From: Tsuneonella deserti
GTDB taxonomy: Bacteria > Pseudomonadota > Alphaproteobacteria > Sphingomonadales > Sphingomonadaceae
DNA length: 64,000 nt
Assembly: GCF_014644315.1 (NCBI RefSeq)
Contig: NZ_BMKL01000001.1
Coordinates: 2,181,001-2,245,000, forward strand
Reading direction: 5' to 3'
Shown: one piece after another, positions 6,741 through 15,601 of the stretch
Position numbering within the stretch: the stretch's first letter is position 1
How the letters are laid out: each line of letters begins with the position of its first letter
Notes under the pieces: generated by a model
Databases searched by the model: none
What the model saw: the letters and a program-made list of their open reading frames with translations, nothing else
What the model was told of the DNA's origin: nothing
Translations under genes and position numbers: made by a program

Positions 6741-8480
6741 ATGACCGAACTGCAATTGACGCCGACTCCGAACGACTGCTCGCTGCCGCGTCGGCGGGCC
6801 GACTTCGCGACCTTCGCCGAGGCGATCGACTATGCCGCGCGCAGCGAGAAGGGGCTCAACTTCCACGACATGCGCGGCGATCTAGAGCGCGCATATTCCT
6901 TTGCTGAGATGCGGGAGGATGGCCTTGCGATGGCGCGCCGCCTGGTCGCCGCGGGCATCGGCAAGAGCGACCGGGTAGCCCTCGTCGCCGAGACGAGTCC
7001 CGAATTCGCCGCTCTGTTCTGCGGCTGCATCTACGCCGGCGCATGGCCGGTCCCGCTGCCGCTGCCGACGACTTTCGGCGGGCGCGATAGCTACATCGAC
7101 CAGCTCGTCGTCCAGCTTGAAAGTGCGGATCCGATCATCCTGCTCTACCCGGCCGAGATTTCCGAAATGGCTCTCGCAGCGGCGGCGAGGCAGGGCTGCA
7201 AGGGCATGAGCTGGGAGGATTTCGCCGCCACCGGAGCGCCGGAATGCGAGCTTCCCGAAGCGCAGCCGGACGATATCTGCTATCTCCAGTATTCCTCTGG
7301 CTCCACCCGCTTCCCGACGGGCGTCGCGGTGACTCACCGGGCGCTGCTGCACAACCTGTACGGGCACGCTACCGGGGTCGACCTCGGCACCAACGACAGG
7401 GTGGTGAGCTGGCTGCCGTGGTACCACGACATGGGCCTTGTCGGCTGCCTGCTGTCGCCGATCGCCAACCAGGTGAGCTGCGACTACCTCAAGACCGAGC
7501 ATTTCGCCCGCCGTCCGCTTGCCTGGCTCGACCTGATCAGCCGGAATGCGGGCCAGACGCTGAGCTACTCGCCGACGTTCGGATACGACATCTGCGCGCG
7601 GCGGATCTCCTCGCAGAGCCATGTCTCGGAGCGCTTCGACCTGTCGCGCTGGCGCACCGCGGGCAATGGCGCCGACATGATCCGGCCCGACGTCATGCAG
7701 AACTTCGTCAACGCGTTTGCCGAGGCCGGATTCCGCGCCAGCGCGTTCACGCCGAGCTACGGCCTCGCCGAGGCGACCCTTGCGGTCACCGTGATGCCTC
7801 CTGGCGAAGGCATCCGGGTCGAGCTGGTCGAGGAGGAGCGCCTGTCGGGCACCCCGCGCGACCTGTCACGCCCCGCGCGCTACCGCGCGATCGTCAATTG
7901 CGGCAAGCCGCTGCCGGGCATCGACGTCGAGATCCGGGGCGAGCACGGCGAGATCAAGGGCGACCACCAGATCGGCAAGGTCTGGTGCCGCGGGACGAGC
8001 GTGATGCACTCGTACTTCCGCAACGAGGAAGCGACCAACGACTGCCTGGTCGATGGCTGGCTCGACACCGGCGACATGGGCTACCTCGGCGACGGCTACC
8101 TGTTCATCGTCGGCCGGGCGAAGGACATGATCATCATCAACGGCAAGAACCACTGGCCGCAGGACATCGAGTGGGCGGTGGAGCAGCTCCCCGGCTTCAA
8201 CCACGGCGACATCGCGGCGTTCTCGGTCGAGGCCGACAACGGCGAGGAAGTGCCCGCGGTGCTGGTCCATTGCCGAGTGTCCGACCCCGAAGAACGGGTC
8301 CGCCTGCACGACCAGATCCGCGACAAGGTGCGCTCCATCACGGGGATGAACTGCGTGGTCGAGCTGGTCCCACCGCGCACATTGCCGCGCACGAGCTCGG
8401 GCAAGCTCAGCCGTGCGAAAGCCAAGCGGCTCTACCTCTCGGGCGAGATCGAGCCGATCAAGCTGCTTGAGGCCGCCTGA
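6741..8480 (+). CDS. Fatty acyl-AMP ligase (FAAL-type adenylating enzyme)
   Basis: Activates a fatty acid with ATP to acyl-AMP for transfer to an acyl carrier protein. The 579-residue protein (ATG 6741) carries the ANL core motifs: YLQYSSGSTRFPTGV (P-loop-like A3), SWLPWYHDMGLVG, YGLAEATLAV (A5), DTGDMGYLGDGYLFIVGRAKD (A7-A8) and the C-terminal catalytic Lys region RTSSGKLSRAKA. The WYHDMGL pattern and the length are more like FAAL than acyl-CoA ligases. FAALs normally sit beside polyketide or peptide synthetase genes or a carrier protein; none is in this window, so its acceptor is unknown. It is divergent from recX with a 133-bp gap. No convincing carrier protein follows in the next 378 bp. 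Confidence 0.9.
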   Translation: MTELQLTPTPNDCSLPRRRADFATFAEAIDYAARSEKGLNFHDMRGDLERAYSFAEMREDGLAMARRLVAAGIGKSDRVALVAETSPEFAALFCGCIYAGAWPVPLPLPTTFGGRDSYIDQLVVQLESADPIILLYPAEISEMALAAAARQGCKGMSWEDFAATGAPECELPEAQPDDICYLQYSSGSTRFPTGVAVTHRALLHNLYGHATGVDLGTNDRVVSWLPWYHDMGLVGCLLSPIANQVSCDYLKTEHFARRPLAWLDLISRNAGQTLSYSPTFGYDICARRISSQSHVSERFDLSRWRTAGNGADMIRPDVMQNFVNAFAEAGFRASAFTPSYGLAEATLAVTVMPPGEGIRVELVEEERLSGTPRDLSRPARYRAIVNCGKPLPGIDVEIRGEHGEIKGDHQIGKVWCRGTSVMHSYFRNEEATNDCLVDGWLDTGDMGYLGDGYLFIVGRAKDMIIINGKNHWPQDIEWAVEQLPGFNHGDIAAFSVEADNGEEVPAVLVHCRVSDPEERVRLHDQIRDKVRSITGMNCVVELVPPRTLPRTSSGKLSRAKAKRLYLSGEIEPIKLLEAA

Positions 8481-8858
8481 CGGGCGCGAGCAGTATCCCA
8501 ACAGGGAGTTCCCGCGCACGCGTGGACCACTGACCGGGGTATTTGGCGAAATTCCGTTTTCTCCGAAACTCGTCTTTAATTAGATGGTTATGGCCGAGAA
8601 TCGTGTCGCACTTGTCACCTTTCGGCTTCCATCTCGAGGCGGACAGATTCCGCGCGGCCGTGCCAGGAGCATGGAGGGGCTGACGATGGGAAGGAGCCGG
8701 AAAGAACTTCTACCAAGCGGCAGCCGTGTAGGAAAATTGCTCGGCCCTCCCTCCTCCGGCGATGGCAAATCGTGTGCACCGACCGCCCGGCCTGCTAGAC
8801 GGGCTTGAAACGTGCGCCGACTGTCTTATCATTATAACACAGCGTCCTGAGAGGTAAC
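8481..8858. other. Intergenic region between FAAL and telA, no gene supported
   Basis: A short frame on the plus strand (8584-8808) has Arg/Gly/Pro-rich shadow-like composition, no ribosome-binding site and no recognisable motif, so I leave it out. The region holds a 21-bp stretch at 8519-8539 that recurs with two differences at 59005-59025, just after the HNH gene, and the telA promoter near its right end. Confidence 0.5.
8805..8832 (+). promoter_or_regulatory. Sigma-70-type promoter of the telA operon
   Basis: TTGAAA (8805-8810) and TATCAT (8827-8832) each match the consensus in five of six positions and are separated by 16 bp. A start near 8839 would give a 20-base leader that contains GAGAGG directly before the telA ATG at 8859. 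No operator could be recognised. Confidence 0.5.
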
Positions 8859-10061
8859 ATGGCCGAAACGCAGACCAAGACCGCGACCGAGCTGGAGCTT
8901 ACCCCCCCTGACCCCGTGCCGGTGGTCAGCGCGGACAAGGCCGCCGGCCTCGTGCCGATCGGCGACGAGAAGAAATCGAAGCTTGAGGAGAAGGCCGACG
9001 CCTTCGTGGCGGACCTGGTGGCGCAGGACGCCAACTCGCCCGAGTTCGGCCGCAAGGTGGACCAGATTACCAACATGGGCCGCAAGGAGATCATGGCGGC
9101 CGCGGGCATGTCCAACCGCTTCCTCGACCGGCCGGTGCGCGCGATGGACAAGGACGAAGGCGTCGGCGCCAACCTCGCCGAGCTGCGCCGCGTGGTCGAG
9201 GATCTCGATCCGGGCCGCCGCGGCGCCAAGAGCGGACCGCGCAAGATCCTGGGCATCATCCCTTTCGGAAACAAGCTGACAAACTATTTCCGCAGCTATC
9301 AAAGCGCGCAGACACACATCCAGTCGATCCTCGGGAACCTTGCCAGCGGCAAGGACGAACTGCTGATGGACAACGCGGCGATCGACGTCGAACGCCAGAA
9401 GCTGTGGGAGGCGATGGGCAACCTCGAGCAGATGATCCACATCTCGAAGACGCTCGACGAGAAGCTGGAAGACAAGGCCGCCGAACTCGACGCAACCGAT
9501 CCTGCGAAGGCCAGGGCGATCCGTGAGACAGCCCTGTTCTACGTCCGCCAGCGGACGCAGGACCTGCTGACCCAGATGGCGGTCAGCGTGCAGGGCTATC
9601 TCAGTCTCGACCTCGTCAAGAAGAACAACGTCGAACTGGTGAAGGGCGTCGATCGGGCGAGCACCACCACCGTGGGGGCATTGCGCACGGCTGTGACGGT
9701 GGCCGAGGCGATGACCAATCAGCGCCTGGTGCTCAATCAGATCACCGCGCTCAACTCGACCACCGCGGGCATCATCGACAGCACCAGCAAGTTGCTGCGC
9801 GAGCAGACCGGCAAGATCCACGAGCAGGCCGCCGCCAGCACCATTCCGCTCGAGACGCTGCAGCGGGCGTTCCAGAACATCTACGACACGATGGACGAGG
9901 TGGACGCGTTCAAGCTGCGCGCGCTCGATTCCATGAAGCAGACGGTGAACACGCTCTCCGGCGAGGTCGAAAAGTCGAAGGGCTATATCGCCCGGGCCGA
10001 AGGCCAGGCGCGCGCATCGACGCAGGTGACCGAATCGAAGCTCCTGAGCCTGGAAAGCTGA
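8859..10061 (+). CDS. telA: TelA family toxic-anion-resistance-like protein
   Basis: The 400-residue protein belongs to the TelA/KlaA family, originally linked to tellurite and anion resistance but in many bacteria a cytoplasmic coiled-coil protein of unclear role in envelope or stress physiology. It is mostly helical: a Pro-rich first 40 residues, then long amphipathic helices with repeated Gln/Lys/Glu, e.g. around AIDVERQKLWEAMGNLEQM and ALDSMKQTVNTL. ATG 8859 follows GAGAGGTAAC. The next gene is XpaC-like, the usual TelA neighbour, with a 10-bp gap, so the two probably act together. No tellurite reductase genes are nearby. Confidence 0.88.
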   Translation: MAETQTKTATELELTPPDPVPVVSADKAAGLVPIGDEKKSKLEEKADAFVADLVAQDANSPEFGRKVDQITNMGRKEIMAAAGMSNRFLDRPVRAMDKDEGVGANLAELRRVVEDLDPGRRGAKSGPRKILGIIPFGNKLTNYFRSYQSAQTHIQSILGNLASGKDELLMDNAAIDVERQKLWEAMGNLEQMIHISKTLDEKLEDKAAELDATDPAKARAIRETALFYVRQRTQDLLTQMAVSVQGYLSLDLVKKNNVELVKGVDRASTTTVGALRTAVTVAEAMTNQRLVLNQITALNSTTAGIIDSTSKLLREQTGKIHEQAAASTIPLETLQRAFQNIYDTMDEVDAFKLRALDSMKQTVNTLSGEVEKSKGYIARAEGQARASTQVTESKLLSLES

Positions 10062-10071
10062 GGGACGCTGC

Positions 10072-10842
10072 GTGGCCGACCTGACCCGCGACAGCGACCG
10101 CGTTCTGAGCGAAGCGCGCCGCCTTCGCGACGACAACCGCGCGGGCGGGCGGCACCGCCGCGTCGCTGCGCAATCGATCGGGCGCGAATCCCGCAAGCTC
10201 AAGACCCGTCACTGGGCGGTGAAGCTGCGCAACATCGTCATCGCGCTGTTCGCCATCTGGGTCGCCGCGGGGGTGTTCGGCTGGATCGTCAGCGGCATCG
10301 GCTTCATGGGCGTCATGGCGCTGATAGTCGCGAGCATCGTCGCCGTGGCGGTGCTCGGCAACTACCCCAAGCTCAAGGTGCCGCAGCGCGCCGACCTCAC
10401 GCGGGCGACCGATGCGCGGCAGCTCGTGGGGCGGACCGAGCTTTGGCTGGAGGCACAGCGCCCTGCCCTGCCCGCGCCGGCGGCTGACATGGTCGGAAAG
10501 ATCGGCGTTCAGCTCGATGCGCTCGGCCTGCAGCTCGAAGGCATCGACCAGAATCACCCGGCTGCCCGGGAAATCCGCACGCTGGTTGGCGAGACCCTGC
10601 CCGAGATGGTCGACAGCTATCGCCGCATCCCCACCCACTTGCGCAGCGAGGAGCGCGCCGGCGCGACCCCCGACGATCAGCTCGCCGGCGGCCTGGGCAA
10701 GATCAGCGACGAGCTTGGCCGCGTGACCCGTCAGCTTGCCGAAGGCAGCCTAGACGACCTGGCCGTCAAGACGCGCTACCTCGATTACAAATATGGCGAG
10801 GACATCGCCCTGCCCTCCCCTTCGATCAAGGATCCCGCCTGA
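10072..10842 (+). CDS. XpaC-like membrane protein paired with TelA
   Basis: The 256-residue protein begins with a basic cytoplasmic segment, then two adjacent transmembrane helices (about residues 52-75 and 78-98), then a long helical cytoplasmic domain. This architecture and the position behind telA fit the XpaC family (named for hydrolysis of bromo-chloro-indolyl phosphate in Bacillus, true role unknown). The start is GTG at 10072 (GTG-GCC-GAC), supported by an AGGGACG-like site just upstream and by the 10-bp spacing to telA. Its TGA shares its A with the ATG of the next gene, suggesting translational coupling. Confidence 0.75.
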   Translation: MADLTRDSDRVLSEARRLRDDNRAGGRHRRVAAQSIGRESRKLKTRHWAVKLRNIVIALFAIWVAAGVFGWIVSGIGFMGVMALIVASIVAVAVLGNYPKLKVPQRADLTRATDARQLVGRTELWLEAQRPALPAPAADMVGKIGVQLDALGLQLEGIDQNHPAAREIRTLVGETLPEMVDSYRRIPTHLRSEERAGATPDDQLAGGLGKISDELGRVTRQLAEGSLDDLAVKTRYLDYKYGEDIALPSPSIKDPA

Positions 10843-11147
10843 TGCGCGTCGCCATTCCGCACACCCTCGACAACGACACCGTGCGCGAGCGCCTGCGGAG
10901 CAAGAGCCACGAGATCGGCGACAGCATCCCGGGGGGCGGCAATGTGCGCACGGCCTGGCCGAACGAGGACCGGATGACGATGGACATCATGGCAATGGGC
11001 CAGAACCTCCACGCGCACGTCGATCTGGAGCCTGGCCAGCTGGTGTTCGAGGTGCCCCTTCCGCCCGCGCTGTCCTTCATCGAGCCGATGGTCGCAGGGG
11101 CGATCCAGAAGGGCGGTCAAAAGCTGCTCGCCCCGCCCAAGGACTGA
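10842..11147 (+). CDS. Polyhydroxyalkanoate-system family small protein
   Basis: The 101-residue protein matches the PHA granule-region family (small proteins coded near PHA synthesis genes): it starts MRVAIPHTLD, has the central NEDRMTMDIMAMG strand and ends with FVEVPLP-like beta strands and IEPMVAGAIQKGG. Its function is not established. No PHA synthase or phasin gene is in this window, so the link with PHA is by family name only. It overlaps the preceding XpaC-like gene by one base and closes the telA operon. A short gap of 21 bp separates it from the convergent DUF2721 gene. Confidence 0.8.
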   Translation: MRVAIPHTLDNDTVRERLRSKSHEIGDSIPGGGNVRTAWPNEDRMTMDIMAMGQNLHAHVDLEPGQLVFEVPLPPALSFIEPMVAGAIQKGGQKLLAPPKD

Positions 11148-11168
11148 CTTTCGCATCGCCCGGAAGGT

Positions 11169-11609
11169 CTAGACGTGCCGCCCGTGCTCGAGGAATTCGA
11201 CCGGGATCCGTAGGGCTGCCGAGGCGATGCGGGTTTCCTGCAGGAACAGGACCAGAGCCCAGATCAGCAGGCCGACCGCGACGATAAAGGTGCCTGCGAC
11301 GACCCGCTGCAAGTTTGCGCCAGCCAGTTCCTCGATGAACAGAAGCGTCACCGTGATGCCGACGGCGATGCCGCTGATGACGAGCAACAGGATCGCGCGA
11401 ATGATCAGCCGGATACGCCGGTCGACCAGCCGCATTTCGCGCACCACCAGGTCATGCTCCTCCCCCACCGTCTCGCCATGCTCGCGCTGCAAGGCCCGGC
11501 TGCGATCGACGATGCGCCCGAGGCGGGTGGACAGCAGGTTCATGATGTTGCCCATTGCGACGAGGACGAACACCGGTGCGAGCGCGAGCTGGATCGTTTG
11601 TGCTATCAT
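11169..11609 (-). CDS. DUF2721 membrane protein
   Basis: The 146-residue protein (ATG 11609, MIAQTIQLAL) has three transmembrane helices: about residues 4-26, 68-90 and 98-122, with a basic cytoplasmic loop containing RLGRIVDRSRAL and RLVDRRIRL between the first two. This is the DUF2721 pattern; the function is unknown. A much longer upstream reading frame exists but is antisense to ku and shows no family similarity. It is convergent with the telA operon and divergent from ku, with an 87-bp gap to the ku ATG. Confidence 0.85.
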   Translation of the reverse strand: MIAQTIQLALAPVFVLVAMGNIMNLLSTRLGRIVDRSRALQREHGETVGEEHDLVVREMRLVDRRIRLIIRAILLLVISGIAVGITVTLLFIEELAGANLQRVVAGTFIVAVGLLIWALVLFLQETRIASAALRIPVEFLEHGRHV

Positions 11610-11696
11610 GACCCTGGGTGAAATAGCGCCTGACGGGGCGATTGGAACCGAATCCGCCAATGAATCGCTGACTCCCCCGAAGCAAAGGGGAAGACC

Positions 11697-12569
11697 ATGG
11701 CCGCACGCGCCTACTGGACGGGTCAGATCAGGCTCGCTCTCGTTTCGATACCGGTCGAGGTGTATGCCGCCACCAAGAGCGGGGCCGCGATCAGCTTCCA
11801 CCAGATCCACGAACCGACCGGCAAGCGGATCAACTACGAGAAGGTGGTCCGGGGCATCGGACCGGTGGACCGGGACGAGATCGTCAAGGGCTACGAAATT
11901 TCGAAGGGCAACTACGTCCTGCTCGACGATGACGAGATCGAAGCGGTCAAGATCGAAAGCAAGCGCACGCTCGAGCTGGTCCAGTTCGTCGACACCAACG
12001 AGATCGACGTGTTCTACTTCGAAAAGCCTTATTACGTGGTGCCGCAGGACGAACTGGCCGAGGAAGCGTTCGTCGTCCTGCGCGAAGCGTTGAAGGCGAG
12101 GAAAAAGATCGCCCTCGGCCAGCTCTCGGTGCGCGGGCGCGAGCAGCTCGTCAGCCTGAAGCCGTGCGGCAAGGGAATCGTGATGGAGACCCTCCGCTAC
12201 GAGGACGAGGTCCGCAAGGCACAAACCTACTTCAAGGATATCCCGGCGACCAAACCCGCCAAGGAGATGCTCGAGCTGGCCGGATCGCTGATCGACCAGA
12301 AGACCGCTCCGTTCGATGCGGGCGAGTTCCACGACCGGTATGTCGATGCGCTCAAGAAGCTGGTCGAGAAAAAGGCCAAGGCGAAGGGTAAGAAAGTGCT
12401 CGAGGACGTCGAGGAGCCGGACACTCCACGCGGCTCGAATGTCATCGACCTGATGGCCGCGCTCAAGAAATCGGTCGGTGGAGACAAGCCCGCGCCCGCG
12501 AAAAAGACCGCGTCCAAGAAAACGCCTTCGAAGAAGGAGAGCGCGCCCAAGGCGAGGAAACGCGCCTGA
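11697..12569 (+). CDS. ku: Non-homologous end joining protein Ku
   Basis: Bacterial Ku forms a homodimeric ring on DNA double-strand ends and recruits LigD. The 290-residue protein has the Ku core (MAARAYWTGQIRLALVSIPVEVY, RINYEKVVRG, KGYEISKGNYVLLDDDEI, YYVVPQDELAEEAF) followed by a Lys/Ala/Pro-rich C-terminal tail of about 40 residues, as in Ku proteins that use a basic tail for DNA bridging. AAAGGGGAAGACC precedes the ATG at 11697. Its TGA overlaps the start of the mgtC-like gene by one base and ligD follows, so Ku, MgtC-like protein and LigD should be made from one message. Confidence 0.96.
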   Translation: MAARAYWTGQIRLALVSIPVEVYAATKSGAAISFHQIHEPTGKRINYEKVVRGIGPVDRDEIVKGYEISKGNYVLLDDDEIEAVKIESKRTLELVQFVDTNEIDVFYFEKPYYVVPQDELAEEAFVVLREALKARKKIALGQLSVRGREQLVSLKPCGKGIVMETLRYEDEVRKAQTYFKDIPATKPAKEMLELAGSLIDQKTAPFDAGEFHDRYVDALKKLVEKKAKAKGKKVLEDVEEPDTPRGSNVIDLMAALKKSVGGDKPAPAKKTASKKTPSKKESAPKARKRA

Positions 12570-13039
12570 TGGAGCTCAATCCGCCAGTCCTGATGCACTG
12601 GATGGATCTTGACCTAGTCGCTCGCCTTGGGATCGCGGCGCTGCTGGGGCTGCTGCTGGGTCTCGATAGAGAATTGCGCGGGCTGGCGGCGGGGATGCGC
12701 ACCCACGGCCTTATCTGCTTTTCCTCTGCCGCGATGACCGTCTCGCTCATCTCGCTGTTTCACCAGATGGATGGCCAGCGAATGGATCCGCTGCGCATCT
12801 ACGAGGCGACGGGCGCCTTCATCGGCTTCATCGGCGCGGGGCTGATCGTGTTCAGCAAGGGCCACGTCAAGAACCTCACCACCGCCGCCAACCTGTGGCT
12901 CGCGGGAGTGATCGGGATCGCCTGTGGTTCCGCGCAGTGGCCGCTGGTCGCGATCGCATCGGCCATCTCGTTCGTGATGCTTACTGTCCTGCGCGCCGCC
13001 GAAAGACGCTTCTTCCCTGACGAGGACGCCACCCCATGA
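12569..13039 (+). CDS. MgtC/SapB family membrane protein
   Basis: The 156-residue protein has four to five transmembrane helices and the MgtC signatures: LLGLLLGLDRELRG in the first third, GMRTHGL, then ATGAFIGFIGAGLI and NLTTAANLWLAGVIGIACG. Related proteins modulate the F1Fo ATPase or affect survival in low Mg2+ and in macrophages. It lacks the extra soluble C-terminal domain of MgtC proper. The ATG overlaps the ku stop by one base and its own stop overlaps the ligD ATG by four bases (ATGA), so it is translated inside the NHEJ operon. Why a membrane protein is there is not known. Confidence 0.9.
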   Translation: MELNPPVLMHWMDLDLVARLGIAALLGLLLGLDRELRGLAAGMRTHGLICFSSAAMTVSLISLFHQMDGQRMDPLRIYEATGAFIGFIGAGLIVFSKGHVKNLTTAANLWLAGVIGIACGSAQWPLVAIASAISFVMLTVLRAAERRFFPDEDATP

Positions 13040-15597
13040 CTACTCGCACCGCCAGGAAGGCAGACCCTCTCAAGGAATACAACCGCAAGCGCGACTTCAA
13101 GAAGACCGCCGAGCCTGCCGGCAAGCGCGCCAACAGCGAAGGCGGCAATCGCTTCATCGTGCAGAAGCATGATGCCACGCGCCTGCATTGGGACTTCCGC
13201 ATCGAAGCGGACGGAGTGCTCAAGTCATGGGCCGTTACCAAGGGCCCCTCGCCCGATCCGGACATCAAGCGGCTGGCGGTGCGAACCGAGGACCACCCGC
13301 TTTCCTATGCCGAGTTCGAAGGGACCATCCCCAAGGGCGAGTACGGCGGGGGCACGGTGATGCTGTGGGATCGCGGCACGTGGGAGCCGGTCGAAGGCAA
13401 GAGCTGGAAGGACATCGACAAGGGCCATCTCCATTTCTGCCTCAAGGGCGAGCGCATGAACGGCGAGTGGCTGCTGATCCGGCTCAAGCCCCGGCCGGGC
13501 GAGAAGCGCGAGAACTGGCTCCTGCGCAAGATCGACGACGAATATGCGGCGGAAGGCGATCCCCTGGTCGAGCATGGCCTGACCAGCGTGCTGACCGGGC
13601 GCAGCATGGCGGAGATCGAGGCCGACGTCGAAGGATCGCACTCGCTCAAGGGCAAGAATGGCGATGCCTTCGTGAAGGAAATGGCCAAGGCGGCGAAGCA
13701 CAACGCAGGCAAGGCGAAGACCAAACCGAAGACGAAGGCAAAGACCGGCAAGCCACCGAAATTCCGCGAGCCGCAGCTCGCCACGCTGGTCGACAGCGTC
13801 CCGGCGGGCAATCGCTGGATGCACGAGATCAAGTTCGATGGCTATCGCGCGCTGGTCGCCGCCGCGGGCAGCGACGTGCGGGTCTACACTCGCAGCGGGA
13901 AGGACTGGAGCGACAAGTTCGCGCCCCTCGTCGAAGCATTCGCCGCGCTAGACCTGCCGCCGTGCCTGATCGATGGCGAAATCGTCGCCTACGATGCAAA
14001 CGGCAACCCGGACTTCTCCTCGCTGCAGGCGGTGCTGAAGCGCGGGCACGGTTCGCAGAAAAAGACCGACGCACTCTCGTTCCATGCTTTCGACCTGCTG
14101 GAAGCCAATGGCGAGGACCTGACCGGACTTAGCAACATCGAGCGCAAGGAGCGGCTCGAAGCTCTGCTCAAGGTCGCGCAGCCGCCGATCCATGTAACCG
14201 ATCATGTCATCGGCGCGGGTGAAAAGCTGTTCAAGGCGATGTGCGACGCCGGACAGGAAGGGATCATCTCCAAGGCGATCGACGCGCCGTACAGGAGCAC
14301 GCGGACGAAGAGCTGGGTCAAGGTCAAATGCACCCGGCGGCAGGAATTCGTGATCATCGGATGGAAGAAGTCATCCGCCAAGGGGCGACCGTTCTCCTCC
14401 ATCTTGCTGGCGCAGAACGAGGGCCGCAAGCTGGTTTACAAGGGCAACGTCGGCACCGGCTTCAAAACGGACACCCTGCACGACCTGGCCGAGCGGTTCG
14501 CGAAGATCGAGCGGGAGGATGCTCCGGCGGAAGTCGACCGCGCTTCGCGCCGCGGCGTCACCTGGGTTGAGCCTGAACTGGTGGCAGAGGTAGCCTTCGC
14601 CGAATTCACCGGGCCGACCAGCAAGAGCGGTGGCGGCAATATTCGGCACGGGAGCTTTCTCGGCCTGCGCGGGGACAAGGATGCGGCCGATGTCGTGCCC
14701 GAAGTCCCGCAGGATGCGCCTGCCGACGATCCCGTCGCCGATGTGAAGATTTCCAACCGCGACCGGGTGATCTTCCCCGAAACCGGCGAGACGAAGGGTG
14801 AGCTCGCCGATTACTACGCCGCCATCGCGCCGCTGATGCTTCCATGGGCAGCCAACCGCCCCGTAAGCCTGGTGCGCTGCCCCCAGGGACGCGGCAAGAA
14901 ATGCTTCTTCCAGAAGCACGACAGCGGATCGTTCGGCAGCCACGTCCACCATGTGCCTATTACCGAGAAGGACGGGCACGCAGAGGACTACCTCTACGTC
15001 GAGGACGCTGCCGGGCTGCTGACCTGCGTGCAGATGGGCACGATCGAGTTCCATGGCTGGGGGGCGCGCACCAGCGATGTCGAGGCTCCCGACCGGCTGG
15101 TGATCGACCTCGATCCCGACGAAGGTCTCGACTTCGAGGACGTGAAACGCGCCGCGAAGGATTTTCACGATCACCTGCAGGACCTCGGGCTGGCGAGTTA
15201 CGCCATGCTGTCGGGCGGCAAGGGTGTGCATGTCGTGGTGCCGCTCACGCCGGGCCATTCATGGGACGAGCACAAGGACTTCGCCAAGCGCTTCGCCGAG
15301 GCGATGAGCATGGCCGAGCCCGACCGCTTCGTCGCCAACATGAGCAAGGCCAAGCGGGTCGGTAAGATATTCATCGATTACCTGCGCAATCAGCGCGGGG
15401 CGACAGCGGTGCTGCCGTATTCGGCGCGGGCCCGGGCCGGGGCGCCGGTGGCGGTGCCGGTGTCATGGGACGAACTGGACGGCTTCCCTTCGGCGCACGA
15501 GTTCTCGATCCGCGATTCGGCCAAGCTGCTGGAACGGGCGAAAAGCAAGGCTCTCGCCGGATGGGGCTTCGCGGAGCAGTCTCTGCCGAACCTCTGA
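13036..15597 (+). CDS. ligD: Multifunctional DNA ligase D
   Basis: The 853-residue protein carries all three LigD domains in the order phosphoesterase, ligase, polymerase. The 3'-phosphoesterase (about 1-200) shows HDATRLHWDFRIE and GTIPKGEYGGG. The ATP-dependent ligase (about 240-540) has the nucleotidyl-lysine motif EIKFDGYRA, IDGEIVAYD and the EGIISKAID and WVKVKC motifs. The primase-like polymerase (about 570-853) has VIFPETGETKGELADYY, the catalytic VIDLDPDEG and SGGKGVHVVVPL. It fills, trims and seals ends held by Ku. A Lys-rich linker (around residues 225-245) joins the first two domains. The start overlaps the mgtC-like stop. Confidence 0.97.
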   Translation: MTTRTARKADPLKEYNRKRDFKKTAEPAGKRANSEGGNRFIVQKHDATRLHWDFRIEADGVLKSWAVTKGPSPDPDIKRLAVRTEDHPLSYAEFEGTIPKGEYGGGTVMLWDRGTWEPVEGKSWKDIDKGHLHFCLKGERMNGEWLLIRLKPRPGEKRENWLLRKIDDEYAAEGDPLVEHGLTSVLTGRSMAEIEADVEGSHSLKGKNGDAFVKEMAKAAKHNAGKAKTKPKTKAKTGKPPKFREPQLATLVDSVPAGNRWMHEIKFDGYRALVAAAGSDVRVYTRSGKDWSDKFAPLVEAFAALDLPPCLIDGEIVAYDANGNPDFSSLQAVLKRGHGSQKKTDALSFHAFDLLEANGEDLTGLSNIERKERLEALLKVAQPPIHVTDHVIGAGEKLFKAMCDAGQEGIISKAIDAPYRSTRTKSWVKVKCTRRQEFVIIGWKKSSAKGRPFSSILLAQNEGRKLVYKGNVGTGFKTDTLHDLAERFAKIEREDAPAEVDRASRRGVTWVEPELVAEVAFAEFTGPTSKSGGGNIRHGSFLGLRGDKDAADVVPEVPQDAPADDPVADVKISNRDRVIFPETGETKGELADYYAAIAPLMLPWAANRPVSLVRCPQGRGKKCFFQKHDSGSFGSHVHHVPITEKDGHAEDYLYVEDAAGLLTCVQMGTIEFHGWGARTSDVEAPDRLVIDLDPDEGLDFEDVKRAAKDFHDHLQDLGLASYAMLSGGKGVHVVVPLTPGHSWDEHKDFAKRFAEAMSMAEPDRFVANMSKAKRVGKIFIDYLRNQRGATAVLPYSARARAGAPVAVPVSWDELDGFPSAHEFSIRDSAKLLERAKSKALAGWGFAEQSLPNL

Positions 15598-15601
15598 AGG
15601 T

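Noticed and set aside
8584..8808. 74-codon plus-strand frame before telA
   Set aside because: Low-complexity Arg/Gly/Pro composition, no binding site; it runs into the telA promoter.
8859..10061. telA as evidence of a tellurite-resistance island
   Set aside because: Only telA/xpaC-like genes and a distant terC are present, each with housekeeping-like composition; no terZABDE set or mobile genes accompany them.
11169..12332. 387-codon extension of the DUF2721 frame
   Set aside because: The upstream part is antisense to ku. The DUF2721 domain and its ATG at 11609 account for the gene.
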